Assembly (NCBI GenBank): GCA_024640025.1
Contig: JAHEFT010000019.1
Location: 1-34,594, forward strand
Direction: 5' to 3'
Length of the DNA: 34,594 nucleotides
From: Chromatiales bacterium
GTDB lineage: Bacteria > Pseudomonadota > Gammaproteobacteria > Xanthomonadales > SZUA-36
Shown here: one piece after another, positions 23,577 to 31,906 of the stretch
How the letters are laid out: every line of letters starts with the position of its first letter
Numbering within the stretch: the stretch's first letter is position 1
Notes under the pieces: model-generated
Told to the model about the DNA's origin: nothing
Database searches by the model: none
The model's input: the letters and a program-made list of their open reading frames with translations, nothing else
Program-made: the position numbers and the translations under genes

Positions 23577-24548
23577 ATGACCGATGCTCGCAAGACAGGT
23601 TCGAATACCCTGAAGACCGGGGTCGTGATGGATCCTATTTCCGGTATTGCCACGTACAAGGACTCGACTTTCGCCATGCTGCTGGAAGCCCAGCGCCGGG
23701 GACATGAGATCTGGTACATGGAGCCGTCAGATCTGACCATAAAGGACGGCGCGGCTCTCGGCCACATGAGGCCGCTGAGTGTCAGGGACGAACGCGTTGA
23801 CTGGTTCACCCTGGGCGAAAGCAAGAACCGGGAACTGGCAACGCTGGACATGCTCCTGATGCGCAAAGACCCCCCATTCAACATGGACTATGTTTACACG
23901 ACTTACGTCCTGGACCTTGCCGAAAAATCCGGTGTGACCGTAATGAACCGGCCACAGGCCTTGCGCGACGCCAATGAAAAGTGCTTCATTACACAGTTTC
24001 CCCAGTGTTGCGTGCCGGCCCTGATTACCCGCAGTTCCGGTGAAATTAAGGCGTTCGTAAAGGAGCATGGCCTGTCCGTCGTCAAACCACTGGACGGCAT
24101 GGGAGGGGAGTCCATATTCCAGGTCCAACCGAATGACCCGAACCTGAATGTCATACTTGAAACCATTACCGCCAAGGATCACCAACTGGTCATGGTACAG
24201 CGCTATATCCCGGAGATTTCCGAGGGCGACAAACGAGTTCTGGTCGTCAATGGAGAGCCGGTTCCCTACGCGCTGGCGCGAATTCCCGGCGCCGGCGATT
24301 TCAGGGGCAACCTGGCGAAGGGCGGAACAGGAAAGGGTGTTCCCCTGTCTGAGCGTGATTACTGGATTTGCGAGCAGGTGGCCCCAGAACTCACGCGTCG
24401 AGGTATTATTTTCGCCGGCCTGGACATCATCGGAGACTGGCTGACGGAAATCAACGTCACAAGCCCGACCTGCATACGGGAACTGGATTCACAATACGGG
24501 CTGAATATCGCCGGAAAAATGTTCGACGCACTCGAGGCGCTACGCTGA
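23577..24548 (+). CDS. gshB: Glutathione synthetase GshB
   Basis: A 323-residue ATP-grasp enzyme joining gamma-glutamylcysteine and glycine. Family motifs are GVVMDPISGIATYKDSTFAML at the N terminus, LMRKDPPFNMDY near residue 95, VVKPLDGMGGESIF near residue 170, RVLVVNGEPVPYALARIP near residue 220 and EINVTSPTCIREL at about residue 290 (Mg and substrate binding). AGGATGG precedes the ATG. The stop overlaps the reading frame of the TonB-family gene, as in the gshB-tonB pairing of Pseudomonas. Confidence 0.96.
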   Translation: MTDARKTGSNTLKTGVVMDPISGIATYKDSTFAMLLEAQRRGHEIWYMEPSDLTIKDGAALGHMRPLSVRDERVDWFTLGESKNRELATLDMLLMRKDPPFNMDYVYTTYVLDLAEKSGVTVMNRPQALRDANEKCFITQFPQCCVPALITRSSGEIKAFVKEHGLSVVKPLDGMGGESIFQVQPNDPNLNVILETITAKDHQLVMVQRYIPEISEGDKRVLVVNGEPVPYALARIPGAGDFRGNLAKGGTGKGVPLSERDYWICEQVAPELTRRGIIFAGLDIIGDWLTEINVTSPTCIRELDSQYGLNIAGKMFDALEALR

Positions 24549-24586
24549 ATACCAGCGCTTACACTTCCTGGACCCAGGACCGTTTC

Positions 24587-25408
24587 ATGCTGTTCCTGGT
24601 ATTGGCGGTTGGCGTTCATGCGCTGCTGTTTTTTGGAATTCACTTCGGCGTAACTCTAAATCCGGTGCCACGCCTGGCCGACACGCTGGACGTCGTGCTG
24701 GTGCAGTGGCGGTCTGAAGCCGAACCGGAAAAAGCCGATTACCTGGCGCAGGCTTCACAGAAGGGCGGTGGCGAAACCACTGAAAAAACCCGCCCGTCGG
24801 AACCGGTCAGCGGCGAGATTCCAACGCCTCTGCAGGGGCAGGACATGCAACAGTCAGAACAGCAGACTCCGGCTCCCGAAGTAGATTTGCGTGAAATTGT
24901 TGCCATTGAATCCCCAAGCGAATCGCCGCTCCAGCCAACCACAGTCGAACAGCCGGAGCAGGACCAACCCAACGCGGCCGAGTTGATGCAGCAAAGCATG
25001 GACATGGCAAGTCTCCAGCCCGAGATCAGCCGCCAGCGACAATGGAAATCAACGCTGCCAAGGCGTGAGTTCATCTCGGCCAACACCAAGGAGTACGAGT
25101 TTGCCAGCTACATGAGCGCGTGGGTTTCCAAGGTGGAGCGCGTGGGTAATTTGAACTACCCCCATGAACTGCGGCAAAAGAAACTACATGGCGATCTGAT
25201 CCTGACGGTGGGTATTCATCAAAACGGCACGGTCGATAGCATCGACGTGAGGCGCAGTTCAGGCATCCCGGAAATCGACCAGGCAGCGATTCGCATCGTG
25301 CAAATGGCCGCGCCGTATTCGCCGCTGCCGGACAACATCACCGACCGCGTGGACATCCTGCACATCACCCGTACCTGGCGTTTCGAAACCGGCTTCGGCG
25401 TCGAATAG
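24587..25408 (+). CDS. TonB-family energy transducer
   Basis: From the ATG at 24587 this is a 273-residue protein with an N-terminal hydrophobic anchor (MLFLVLAVGVHALLFFGIHFGV), a long Glu/Gln/Pro-rich periplasmic spacer and a C-terminal TonB domain (LHGDLILTVGIHQNGTVDSI through YSPLPDNI). It would pass proton-motive energy from ExbB/ExbD to outer-membrane receptors or serve a dedicated system. The ATG has AGGAC six bases upstream. The open frame continues upstream, however, and TonB anchors normally have a short basic tail. A CTG at 24545, overlapping the gshB stop (CTGA) with GAGG seven bases upstream, would add 14 residues including DRF before the anchor. No exbB or exbD is nearby. Confidence 0.88.
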   Translation: MLFLVLAVGVHALLFFGIHFGVTLNPVPRLADTLDVVLVQWRSEAEPEKADYLAQASQKGGGETTEKTRPSEPVSGEIPTPLQGQDMQQSEQQTPAPEVDLREIVAIESPSESPLQPTTVEQPEQDQPNAAELMQQSMDMASLQPEISRQRQWKSTLPRREFISANTKEYEFASYMSAWVSKVERVGNLNYPHELRQKKLHGDLILTVGIHQNGTVDSIDVRRSSGIPEIDQAAIRIVQMAAPYSPLPDNITDRVDILHITRTWRFETGFGVE

Positions 25409-25416
25409 GGGCCGTT

Positions 25417-25998
25417 TCAGGTTTCTTCCGGTCCGATCCACTTTTTCACTTTGGGTGCCCGGTAAGTGTCAAACCGGTTGAGCAGGGCGCCGGGCGCGTC
25501 GTCCATCATGATCATGGGACGATATTCCTCTTTGACGAATTTCTGCTCAATCGCGTTTTCAAGGAAAGCAAACAGGCGGTCATAATAGGAGGCGACGTTC
25601 AACAATCCGCAGGGTTTCTCATGGAATCCAAGCTGTGCCCAGGTGAGCATTTCAAAGATCTCCTCGAAGGTTCCCCAGCCACCCGGCAGGGCAATGAAGC
25701 CGTCCGAAAGCTCAGCCATTTTGGCCTTGCGTTCATGCATGGAGGCAACCACGATCAGTTCGTCCAGACCGCTGTGCGAGACTTCACGCGTGGCGAGGCT
25801 GTGCGGTATAACACCGGTGACTTTCCCACCCCGCTCCAGCACGCCGTCGGCGACCGCGCCCATCACCCCGATACTGGCTCCGCCGTAGACAAGCCCCAAA
25901 CCCCGCGCGGCCATTTCATGCCCCAACTCGCGGCCTGACTCGCAGTAATCCGGTAACAGGCCGGGGCTGGAGCCGCAGTACACGCAGACATTTTTCAT
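25417..25998 (-). CDS. LOG family nucleotide 5'-monophosphate phosphoribohydrolase
   Basis: A 193-residue Rossmann-fold protein of the LOG (Lonely guy, TIGR00730) family, which cleaves nucleoside 5'-monophosphates to free base and ribose 5-phosphate. Motifs are NVCVYCGSSPG at the N terminus, GLVYGGASIGVMGAVADG, the SMHERKAKM substrate motif, and PGGWGTFEEIFEMLTWAQLG with the catalytic glutamate. Plant-type members make cytokinin bases, whereas most bacterial ones have unclear roles. It ends eight bases from the convergent TonB-family gene and begins four bases after the DNA glycosylase gene, so it is probably last in the algH-ruvX-pyrB transcript. Confidence 0.9.
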   Translation of the reverse strand: MKNVCVYCGSSPGLLPDYCESGRELGHEMAARGLGLVYGGASIGVMGAVADGVLERGGKVTGVIPHSLATREVSHSGLDELIVVASMHERKAKMAELSDGFIALPGGWGTFEEIFEMLTWAQLGFHEKPCGLLNVASYYDRLFAFLENAIEQKFVKEEYRPMIMMDDAPGALLNRFDTYRAPKVKKWIGPEET

Positions 25999-26002
25999 GG
26001 TC

Positions 26003-26515
26003 TCATTCTACATCCTGGTCTAGGAGAATCCGCCAGGCTGCCTTTTTCTCATCCAGGCTGAGGCTGGCATGGGCGGGGCTGGTCGATGGCAGACGCTGAA
26101 GTTTGAAGGTTGCGGGTAATCCATCGAGGCCGGGCAACACGTGTTTCAGGTAAATAGACTCCGCCTTGGCTCCGTTGAAAAACACCCTGCGAATTTGCGG
26201 GTGCTGCATGAAGAAGGTTTGAAAATCGTTTGTGACAATCGAACTGTTATCGATATCCGAATCCAGGCTGCCGGTCCGGAAACAGGTTTTCAGAACATCC
26301 CAGACAGCGATTCCTCTTATTTCGAGTTGCTGTACTTTTTGCGCGTAGTCCGTTCCGGTCAGATCAAACAGGTCGCAGATAATCGGCCAGAAGCCGTTAC
26401 GGGGATGGGCATAGTAGCGTTGCTGCGTGAGGGACTCCCTACTGGGCATGCTGCCGAGGATCAATACCCTGGCATCCGGCCGGCTGATCGAAGGAAATCC
26501 CCGGATTCTGGTCAC
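26003..26515 (-). CDS. DNA-deoxyinosine (hypoxanthine) glycosylase, UDG family 6-like
   Basis: A 170-residue uracil-DNA-glycosylase-superfamily protein of the Mug/HDG group. The first active-site motif is ILGSMPSRESLTQQRYYAHPRNGFW near residues 19-43, with the asparagine of HPRN in the expected catalytic place. The second motif is LPSTSPAHAS near residue 145. Such enzymes remove deaminated adenine (hypoxanthine) from DNA. It follows pyrB by 20 bases and precedes the LOG gene by four, so all three are likely transcribed together. Preference for uracil or another base is possible. Confidence 0.85.
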   Translation of the reverse strand: MTRIRGFPSISRPDARVLILGSMPSRESLTQQRYYAHPRNGFWPIICDLFDLTGTDYAQKVQQLEIRGIAVWDVLKTCFRTGSLDSDIDNSSIVTNDFQTFFMQHPQIRRVFFNGAKAESIYLKHVLPGLDGLPATFKLQRLPSTSPAHASLSLDEKKAAWRILLDQDVE

Positions 26516-26535
26516 AGCCTGGCGAAATCCCTTTA

Positions 26536-27459
26536 TCAGTAAGCAGCGCGTGTAAGGTTCAGCAGCAGCGCCATACGCGCATAGAGGCCATTGCGGACCT
26601 GGCTGCGGATCAGTGACTGCCTGCTGTCTGCGACTTCGGACGCAATTTCAACACCCCGGTTCATGGGGCCGGGGTGCAGCACGAAGCACCCTTCAGAGGC
26701 CAGGCCAAGCCGGTTCACGCTCAGCCCCCATTCCCTGTGGTATTCATCGCCGCCAGGAATGTGAAGCCCGGAGATTCGCTCTTTTTGAATCCGCAGCATC
26801 ATGATGGCGTTGGCGCCCCTGACCGCTTCATCGAGGCTGTCATAGATGACCGTTCCCGCCGTCGTAACCTCCCCTGGCATGAACTCTGCCGGACCCGCGA
26901 GGCGTATTTCACCAATTCCGAGTTTGGTGAGCATTTTGATGGCTGAGCGCGCTACCCGGGAGTGGCGGATGTCACCGGCCATTACCAGACGGATCTCGCT
27001 GAATTGCTTGAAATTCTGCTTCAGGGTCAAGGCATCCAGCAAGGCCTGGCTTGGATGTGCGGCAGTGCCGTCACCTGCGTTGATGACATGTACACCAGGT
27101 TCAGCTACTTCCGCCAGCGCCTTGGCATTACCTTCCTCAGGATGCCTCACCACGATGCAATCAGGACCCATCGCCTGGATGGTGTAAAACGTGTCCAGCA
27201 GGGATTCGCCTTTTTCCACTGAACTGCCGATGGCCGAGACGTTGATGACATGCATGCCAAGCCGCTTTGCCGCCGCCTCGAACGAAACACGTGTTCGTGT
27301 GCTGGGTTCGTAAAATAGATTGACCAGCATGCGCCCGGTCCGGGTGTTTTCGAAAGTGCTTATATCCTGTGAAATTTTCAGCGCCAGATCGAGCAGCTGC
27401 TCTAACTGTTCAGTACTGCAATCGCTGATACCCGTGAAATGCTCAAGTGTTTTTGTCAT
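26536..27459 (-). CDS. pyrB: Aspartate carbamoyltransferase catalytic subunit PyrB
   Basis: A 307-residue enzyme making carbamoyl aspartate, the committed step of pyrimidine synthesis. The carbamoyl-phosphate motif is FYEPSTRTRVSFEAA near residue 50. The mobile lysine loop is SSVEKGESLLDT, and the aspartate-site region includes HPSQALLD and HPGPMNRGVEI. Length fits catalytic chains without the N-terminal extension seen in Pseudomonas PyrB. No pyrI regulatory subunit and no inactive dihydroorotase partner gene follows, and pyrR is missing from the neighbourhood. The ATG at 27459 overlaps the end of ruvX by 17 bases. Confidence 0.95.
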   Translation of the reverse strand: MTKTLEHFTGISDCSTEQLEQLLDLALKISQDISTFENTRTGRMLVNLFYEPSTRTRVSFEAAAKRLGMHVINVSAIGSSVEKGESLLDTFYTIQAMGPDCIVVRHPEEGNAKALAEVAEPGVHVINAGDGTAAHPSQALLDALTLKQNFKQFSEIRLVMAGDIRHSRVARSAIKMLTKLGIGEIRLAGPAEFMPGEVTTAGTVIYDSLDEAVRGANAIMMLRIQKERISGLHIPGGDEYHREWGLSVNRLGLASEGCFVLHPGPMNRGVEIASEVADSRQSLIRSQVRNGLYARMALLLNLTRAAY

Positions 27460-27895
27460 GGTGTGATTGTAACCAGTTTTCCAGAAAAATTTGGGCTGCC
27501 ATTGCGTCCAGTTGACTTGCGTCTTTTCGCCTCAGGTTCCCACTCGCTCTGAGTTCGACGAAACGGCTTGCAGCAGCGGTTGAACTGAATCGTTCATCAG
27601 CGAACTCGACTTCCAGCGAATAGCGTTTCTTAAGGGCGTCACCGAAACGGCGGGCGGCTCGGGACATGTCGGTTTCCTCGCCCTCTGCACCCAAAGGCAA
27701 TCCGACGAGAAGTGTTGTTGGTTTCCAGTCCCCGACCAACCGGTCGATGGCGGACCAGTCCGGCGACTTTCCATGGCTCACGGTCTCCAGGCTGCTGGCC
27801 GTGTAGGTCGCAGTCTGGCCAACCGCGACGCCAATGCGACGGAAACCAAAATCAAAACCCAATATGTATCCGCGGGGTGGCGCGGTGTCAGGCAT
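27443..27895 (-). CDS. ruvX: RuvX/YqgF, Holliday junction resolvase-like rRNA-processing nuclease
   Basis: A 150-residue RNase H-fold protein of the YqgF family, which in E. coli is essential and processes pre-16S rRNA ends. Motifs are LGFDFGFRRIGVAVG at the N terminus with the first acidic residue, LLVGLPLGAEGEETDMSR, DERFSSTAA, and KDASQLDAMAAQIFLENWL near the C terminus. The ATG at 27895 overlaps the algH stop by eight bases (ATGCCTGA). A much longer frame to 28297 is a shadow of algH. The order algH-ruvX-pyr is shared with Pseudomonas. Confidence 0.94.
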   Translation of the reverse strand: MPDTAPPRGYILGFDFGFRRIGVAVGQTATYTASSLETVSHGKSPDWSAIDRLVGDWKPTTLLVGLPLGAEGEETDMSRAARRFGDALKKRYSLEVEFADERFSSTAAASRFVELRASGNLRRKDASQLDAMAAQIFLENWLQSHHDKNT

Positions 27896-28469
27896 GCCCG
27901 GCTTCCGGCAGCAGTTGATCGAGCCGGATCCCCAGCCGCTCCAGCGCCCGGTCGAACCGGCTGGGAAGCGGCAGGTCGAAAACAATATCCGTGTCGGCAG
28001 AAACTGAAAGCCATGCATTGGCCAGCATTTCACCTTCCAGTTGTCCGCCACCCCAACCGGCATAACCCAAAGCCACCACGTACTTGTCCGGGCCTGAGCC
28101 CGAGGCAATATCCGCCAGGACGTCGCGGGACGTGGTGACCATGATCTCCTCTCCGACTTCCATGCTGGATTCGTAGCCGTCCAGTGGGCTGTGGAGCACA
28201 AAACCGCGGTCCGGGGCCACCGGTCCGCCTTCCAGAACCACGAGGTTACGGACCGTGTCGTCGCTGCAATCGATTTGCAGTTGGGAAAAGATATCACCCA
28301 GCGTAAAACCCGAAACCCGGTTAATCGTGATGCCGATTGCGCCAGCTTGATTATGCTGGCAAAGCAAGGTCACGCTGCCTGCGAAATTGGAGTCCACCAT
28401 GCCCGGCATGGCGATCAGCATTTGACGTTCCAGGTAACCGGTGGTTCCGGTTTTGCTTACATCTTCCAT
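27888..28469 (-). CDS. AlgH/YqgE family protein (UPF0301)
   Basis: A 193-residue soluble protein of the YqgE/AlgH family. Motifs are MLIAMPGMVDSNFAGSVTLLC near residue 20, GAIGITINRVSG, FVLHSPLDGYESS, and ALGYAGWGGGQLEGEMLANAWL near residue 140. The biochemical function is unknown. The name comes from alginate control in Pseudomonas. The ATG at 28469 gives the family length. A TTG at 28505 would add twelve residues. The gene is divergent from trmB and leads the algH-ruvX-pyrB chain. Confidence 0.92.
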   Translation of the reverse strand: MEDVSKTGTTGYLERQMLIAMPGMVDSNFAGSVTLLCQHNQAGAIGITINRVSGFTLGDIFSQLQIDCSDDTVRNLVVLEGGPVAPDRGFVLHSPLDGYESSMEVGEEIMVTTSRDVLADIASGSGPDKYVVALGYAGWGGGQLEGEMLANAWLSVSADTDIVFDLPLPSRFDRALERLGIRLDQLLPEAGHA

Positions 28470-28531
28470 ATTGCCCAGATTGGGCGTTCGGGGAACATTT
28501 TTCAAGTGTCGCTTGCTACAATGGCGGGATC

Positions 28532-29254
28532 ATGACCAGGGTATTCCACAAAACGGAAACGGATGGAAATGCGGCCGGCTACAGGCGCCGCGTGCGCAGT
28601 TTCGTGTTGCGCGCGGGACGGCTGACCGAAGGCCAGAGCCGGGCTCTGAAAGAGCTGTGGCCACTCTACGGAGTGGATACAAGTGAAGACAAACTGGACT
28701 TTTGGACCCTGTTTGGCAATGAACAGCCGGTGATCATGGAAATTGGATTCGGCAACGGTGATGCAACGTGGCAAATGGCCAGCGCACACCCAGAGGAGAA
28801 CTACCTGGCCGTAGAAGTGCACAGGCCGGGTGTCGGGCACCTGCTGCTGAAGCTCGAAGAGCACGCTGTAAGCAATGTCCGTATCGCCTGTGAAGATGCC
28901 GTGGAATTGCTGGACAAGCGGGTTCCAGTGGCATCGCTGGCGGGCGTGAGAATATATTTTCCAGACCCGTGGCCCAAAAAAAGGCATCATAAAAGGCGCA
29001 TTATCCAGTCCCGGTTTGTCGACTTGCTGGTCGAAAAAATGCTGCCTGGCGCGATCCTGCACATGGCTACAGATTGGGAGCCTTACGCGGAACATATGCT
29101 TGAAGTGATGCACAATAGGCAGGATTTTGAGAATCTGTCGCCTGACGGCAGGTTTGTTTCAAAACCCGATTGGCGTCCGGTGACGAAATATGAAAAGAGA
29201 GGCGAACGCCTGGGACATGGCGTATTCGATCTGGTTTTCAGGCGAACAGCCTGA
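28532..29254 (+). CDS. trmB: tRNA (guanine-46-N7)-methyltransferase TrmB
   Basis: A 240-residue SAM-dependent methyltransferase forming m7G46 in tRNA. The SAM motif is IMEIGFGNGDATWQMA near residue 69. The hallmark YFPDPWPKKRHHKRRI lies near residue 145, and GERLGHGVFDLVFRR closes the protein. The ATG at 28532 is chosen because it begins the family-typical protein (TRVFHKTE...). The open frame to 28337 upstream is antisense to algH. GGGA lies a few bases upstream. Divergent from algH by 62 bases. Confidence 0.95.
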   Translation: MTRVFHKTETDGNAAGYRRRVRSFVLRAGRLTEGQSRALKELWPLYGVDTSEDKLDFWTLFGNEQPVIMEIGFGNGDATWQMASAHPEENYLAVEVHRPGVGHLLLKLEEHAVSNVRIACEDAVELLDKRVPVASLAGVRIYFPDPWPKKRHHKRRIIQSRFVDLLVEKMLPGAILHMATDWEPYAEHMLEVMHNRQDFENLSPDGRFVSKPDWRPVTKYEKRGERLGHGVFDLVFRRTA

Positions 29255-29273
29255 GCGGGAGATGATCGACTGA

Positions 29274-31112
29274 ATGGAAACCGGACTGACCCTAACGGCT
29301 GATATGGTCCTGGTACTGGTGATATTGACCGCCACGATCGGCCTGTTCGTGTCCGAACTGGTGAGGGTCGATATCGCGGCGATCCTGGTAATGGTCGTGA
29401 TCGGACTGACCGGCCTGGTGCCGTCTTCCGATTTGTTCAACGGATTTGCATCCAACGCGGTATTGTCGATTATTGCAGTCATGATCCTCGGAGCCGGGCT
29501 GGACCGGACGGGTGTGATGACCGTGGTCTCTGCATTTATCCTGAAAGTAGGCGGAACGACAGTCGTTCGCATTGTGCCTCTGGTTTCCGGCACTGTCGGC
29601 CTGATTTCAGGGGTCATGCAAAACGTCGGTGCCACCGCGTTGTTCATGCCCGTAATGTCCCGGATTTCCACCCGCACGCAAATTCCACTTTCCCGGCTCC
29701 TGATGCCGATGGGCACCTGCGCCATCCTCGGAGGAACCATGACCATGGTCGGTTCTTCCCCGCTGATCCTGCTGAACGACCTGATTGAAAATGCCAATCA
29801 GGCCCTGCCGCCCGGCGTCGAAACCCTCCAGACCTTTCACCTGTTCGATGTCACCCCGGTTGGCATTGCACTGCTGACGTCCGGCATCCTGTATTTCCTG
29901 CTGGCCGGCAGGTTTCTGTTGCCCAAAACCACCGAGAAGACAAGCGGGGTGCCGGCCAAAACACAGACTTATTTTGCGGACGTTTACGGCATCAAAGGCG
30001 ACGTCTACGAATTGCTCGTCACCGTTGATAGCCCGCTCGTCGGCATGACGATCGCGGACGCCGAGAAGATGGATGGCGCACCGATGCTGCTTGCGATCAG
30101 GAATACGGATGAACCGAGGCTGGCGCCACCCGCAGATGAGATGATATGGGTAGGTACCATCCTGGGAGTCATGGGGACGCGGGATGTCGTGGGACGGTTT
30201 GCGCTTGAGAACCAGTGCCGTGTGCAACCACGACTGAACACCTTTGGCGGGCTTTTCAACCCCAGCAGGGCGGGTATTTCCGAAGTTGTGATTCCGCCGG
30301 GTTCCAGGCTGGTCGGGCAGACCGTCGGCGAAGCGCGGCTTCGCACGCGCTACGGCATCAGCGTCCTGGCCATTAACCGGCGTGGAGAAGCTCTGACCGA
30401 AGGTGTCAGGGACGTACAGCTTGAAACAGGCGACTGCCTGGTGTCACACAGCACCTGGCGTGAATTGTCAGCGGTCAGCCAGGAACGTGATTTTATCGTG
30501 GCCACTGACATCCCCACCGAAGAGCAGCGGCCGCAAAAAGTGGCACACGCCCTTTTCTTTTTCGGGTTATCCATGGGCATGATCATTTTTACCGAATACC
30601 GCCTGTCGGTATCGCTCCTGGTTGGCGCCATGGGCATGGTATTGACCGGGGTGATCAGCATGGACAAAGCTTACCTTGCCGTGAGCTGGAAAACGGTCTT
30701 TTTGCTGGCCAGCCTGATACCGCTCGGGCAGGCGATGGAAAGGACCGGAACCGCTGCATGGATTGCCCAGGAAATCATGCACATTCTGGGTAACGTGCCT
30801 GAACTTACGATCCAGGTGGCGCTGGCCGTGCTGGCCACGATATTCAGCCTGGTCATGTCAAACGTGGGCGCGACGACCATTCTCGTGCCGATTGCTGTCA
30901 GCATCGCACTCGCCGCTGGCGCCAATCCGACCATGTATGCGCTGATTATTGCGCTCTCCACGTCCAACGCTTTTATTCTGCCGACCCACCAGGTCAATGC
31001 CCTGATCATGGGCCCCGGCGGTTACAGGGTTGCTGACTTTATTCGCGTGGGGACGCCCATGAGTATCATCTTTATCGTAGTGATGCTTACCGTGGTCAAC
31101 CTTCTGTTCTAG
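29274..31112 (+). CDS. SLC13/DASS-family anion permease with two RCK_C domains
   Basis: A 612-residue membrane protein. The N-terminal half has about six helices, including VMQNVGATALFMPVM and GTMTMVGSSPLILLND. A cytoplasmic insert follows, with two RCK_C (TrkA-C) modules at about 238-310 and 335-415 (VIPPGSRLVGQTVGEARLR). The second helical half contains the mirror motif VMSNVGATTILVPIAV and SNAFILPTHQVNAL. The paired motifs are those of SLC13-type Na-coupled dicarboxylate or sulfate carriers. Substrate is not evident. It follows trmB by 19 bases and may share its transcript. Confidence 0.92.
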   Translation: METGLTLTADMVLVLVILTATIGLFVSELVRVDIAAILVMVVIGLTGLVPSSDLFNGFASNAVLSIIAVMILGAGLDRTGVMTVVSAFILKVGGTTVVRIVPLVSGTVGLISGVMQNVGATALFMPVMSRISTRTQIPLSRLLMPMGTCAILGGTMTMVGSSPLILLNDLIENANQALPPGVETLQTFHLFDVTPVGIALLTSGILYFLLAGRFLLPKTTEKTSGVPAKTQTYFADVYGIKGDVYELLVTVDSPLVGMTIADAEKMDGAPMLLAIRNTDEPRLAPPADEMIWVGTILGVMGTRDVVGRFALENQCRVQPRLNTFGGLFNPSRAGISEVVIPPGSRLVGQTVGEARLRTRYGISVLAINRRGEALTEGVRDVQLETGDCLVSHSTWRELSAVSQERDFIVATDIPTEEQRPQKVAHALFFFGLSMGMIIFTEYRLSVSLLVGAMGMVLTGVISMDKAYLAVSWKTVFLLASLIPLGQAMERTGTAAWIAQEIMHILGNVPELTIQVALAVLATIFSLVMSNVGATTILVPIAVSIALAAGANPTMYALIIALSTSNAFILPTHQVNALIMGPGGYRVADFIRVGTPMSIIFIVVMLTVVNLLF

Positions 31113-31122
31113 GATTCGATAT

Positions 31123-31428
31123 ATGGCGTATTACATCAGCCCGCCGCCAATGAACCCGCTGTCCCGTTTACTGGCGGCGCTGCTGGCAGCGCTCGCGCTC
31201 GTAGGTGCTTTTTTCTTCGGAATTTTTGTGCTCGCTTTCGCAGCCGGACTGGGTCTGCTGGCCTGGTTATTTCTGTCAGTGCGTATGTGGTGGATGCGGA
31301 AGAAGGGCGCGGGAACCGGGCCGGTAAACGGTCCAGAGCATGGGCAGGCGTCAAGCGTGGGTGAAAACCGGCGTGATATCATCGATGCAGAATACACGGT
31401 GATATCGCGGCAGGATGAAGAATCGTAA
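31123..31428 (+). CDS. Small membrane protein of unknown function
   Basis: A 101-residue protein with one or two hydrophobic helices at residues 14-50 (rich in A, L, F, G), then a basic segment MWWMRKKG and a polar C-terminal tail ending in IIDAEYTVISRQDEES. I do not recognise the family. The tail ending in an acidic-aromatic IDAEYTV-like motif is seen in several small gammaproteobacterial membrane proteins. It starts ten bases after the SLC13 gene and is likely co-transcribed. It could be an accessory to that carrier, which is only inference. Confidence 0.7.
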   Translation: MAYYISPPPMNPLSRLLAALLAALALVGAFFFGIFVLAFAAGLGLLAWLFLSVRMWWMRKKGAGTGPVNGPEHGQASSVGENRRDIIDAEYTVISRQDEES

Positions 31429-31443
31429 GTTCACTCCTATAAT
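31415..31443 (+). promoter_or_regulatory. Candidate sigma70 promoter for the CBS-pair gene
   Basis: A perfect TATAAT at 31438-31443 lies 17 bases after ATGAAG (31415-31420; three of six matches to TTGACA), which is inside the end of the preceding gene. Predicted start near 31450 gives a 20-base leader containing AGGA before the ATG at 31471. Confidence 0.5.
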
Positions 31444-31470
31444 GAATTGAAACAGCAACAGGAAAAAATC

Positions 31471-31905
31471 ATGTCTACGATCCGGGAAATCCTCGCCAAC
31501 AAGGGCAACAAGGTACTTACAGTCTCCAGCCAGGTATCCGTTCTCGAAGCGATCGGCATCATGTCAGATGCCAACGTCGGCGCCGTCGTGATCCAGGACG
31601 GGGATCAGCCCGCTGGAATTTTCACGGAACGCGACTACCTCAGAAAAATCGCTCTGAAAGGCCTGTCATCCAGCAACACGCTGGTTTCGGAGGTCATGTC
31701 GGCGCCGTTGATCACGGTGGAGCTTTCCGACCCCATTCGTGACGCCATGGAAACCATGACCGAACGCCGTTGCCGTCACCTTGTTGTCAATGACGACGGG
31801 AAAATGGTTGGTATTGTCTCGCTGGGTGATCTGGTCAAGAATATGTTGCTGGCAAAAGAGGCCGAGGTGGAACAGTTGTCGAGCTATATTTCAGGCAACT
31901 ACTGA
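31471..31905 (+). CDS. CBS-domain pair protein
   Basis: A 144-residue soluble protein made of two tandem CBS domains (about residues 10-62 and 75-125), with the family phrases VGAVVIQDGDQPAGIFTERDYLRK and RRCRHLVVNDDGKMVGIVSLGDLVK. CBS pairs bind adenine nucleotides or NAD(H) and report energy state. The partner is not known for stand-alone versions. The ATG at 31471 has AGGA about eight bases upstream. A TTG at 31447 in frame is less likely. Its stop is one base from the convergent 132-residue gene. Confidence 0.9.
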   Translation: MSTIREILANKGNKVLTVSSQVSVLEAIGIMSDANVGAVVIQDGDQPAGIFTERDYLRKIALKGLSSSNTLVSEVMSAPLITVELSDPIRDAMETMTERRCRHLVVNDDGKMVGIVSLGDLVKNMLLAKEAEVEQLSSYISGNY

Positions 31906-31906
31906 G

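Noticed and set aside
27896-28297. N-terminal extension of ruvX to 28297
   Set aside because: The extra 134 codons lie wholly inside algH and do not resemble any YqgF protein; the ATG at 27895 begins the family sequence.
28337-28531. N-terminal extension of trmB
   Set aside because: Antisense to algH, and TrmB homology begins at the ATG at 28532.
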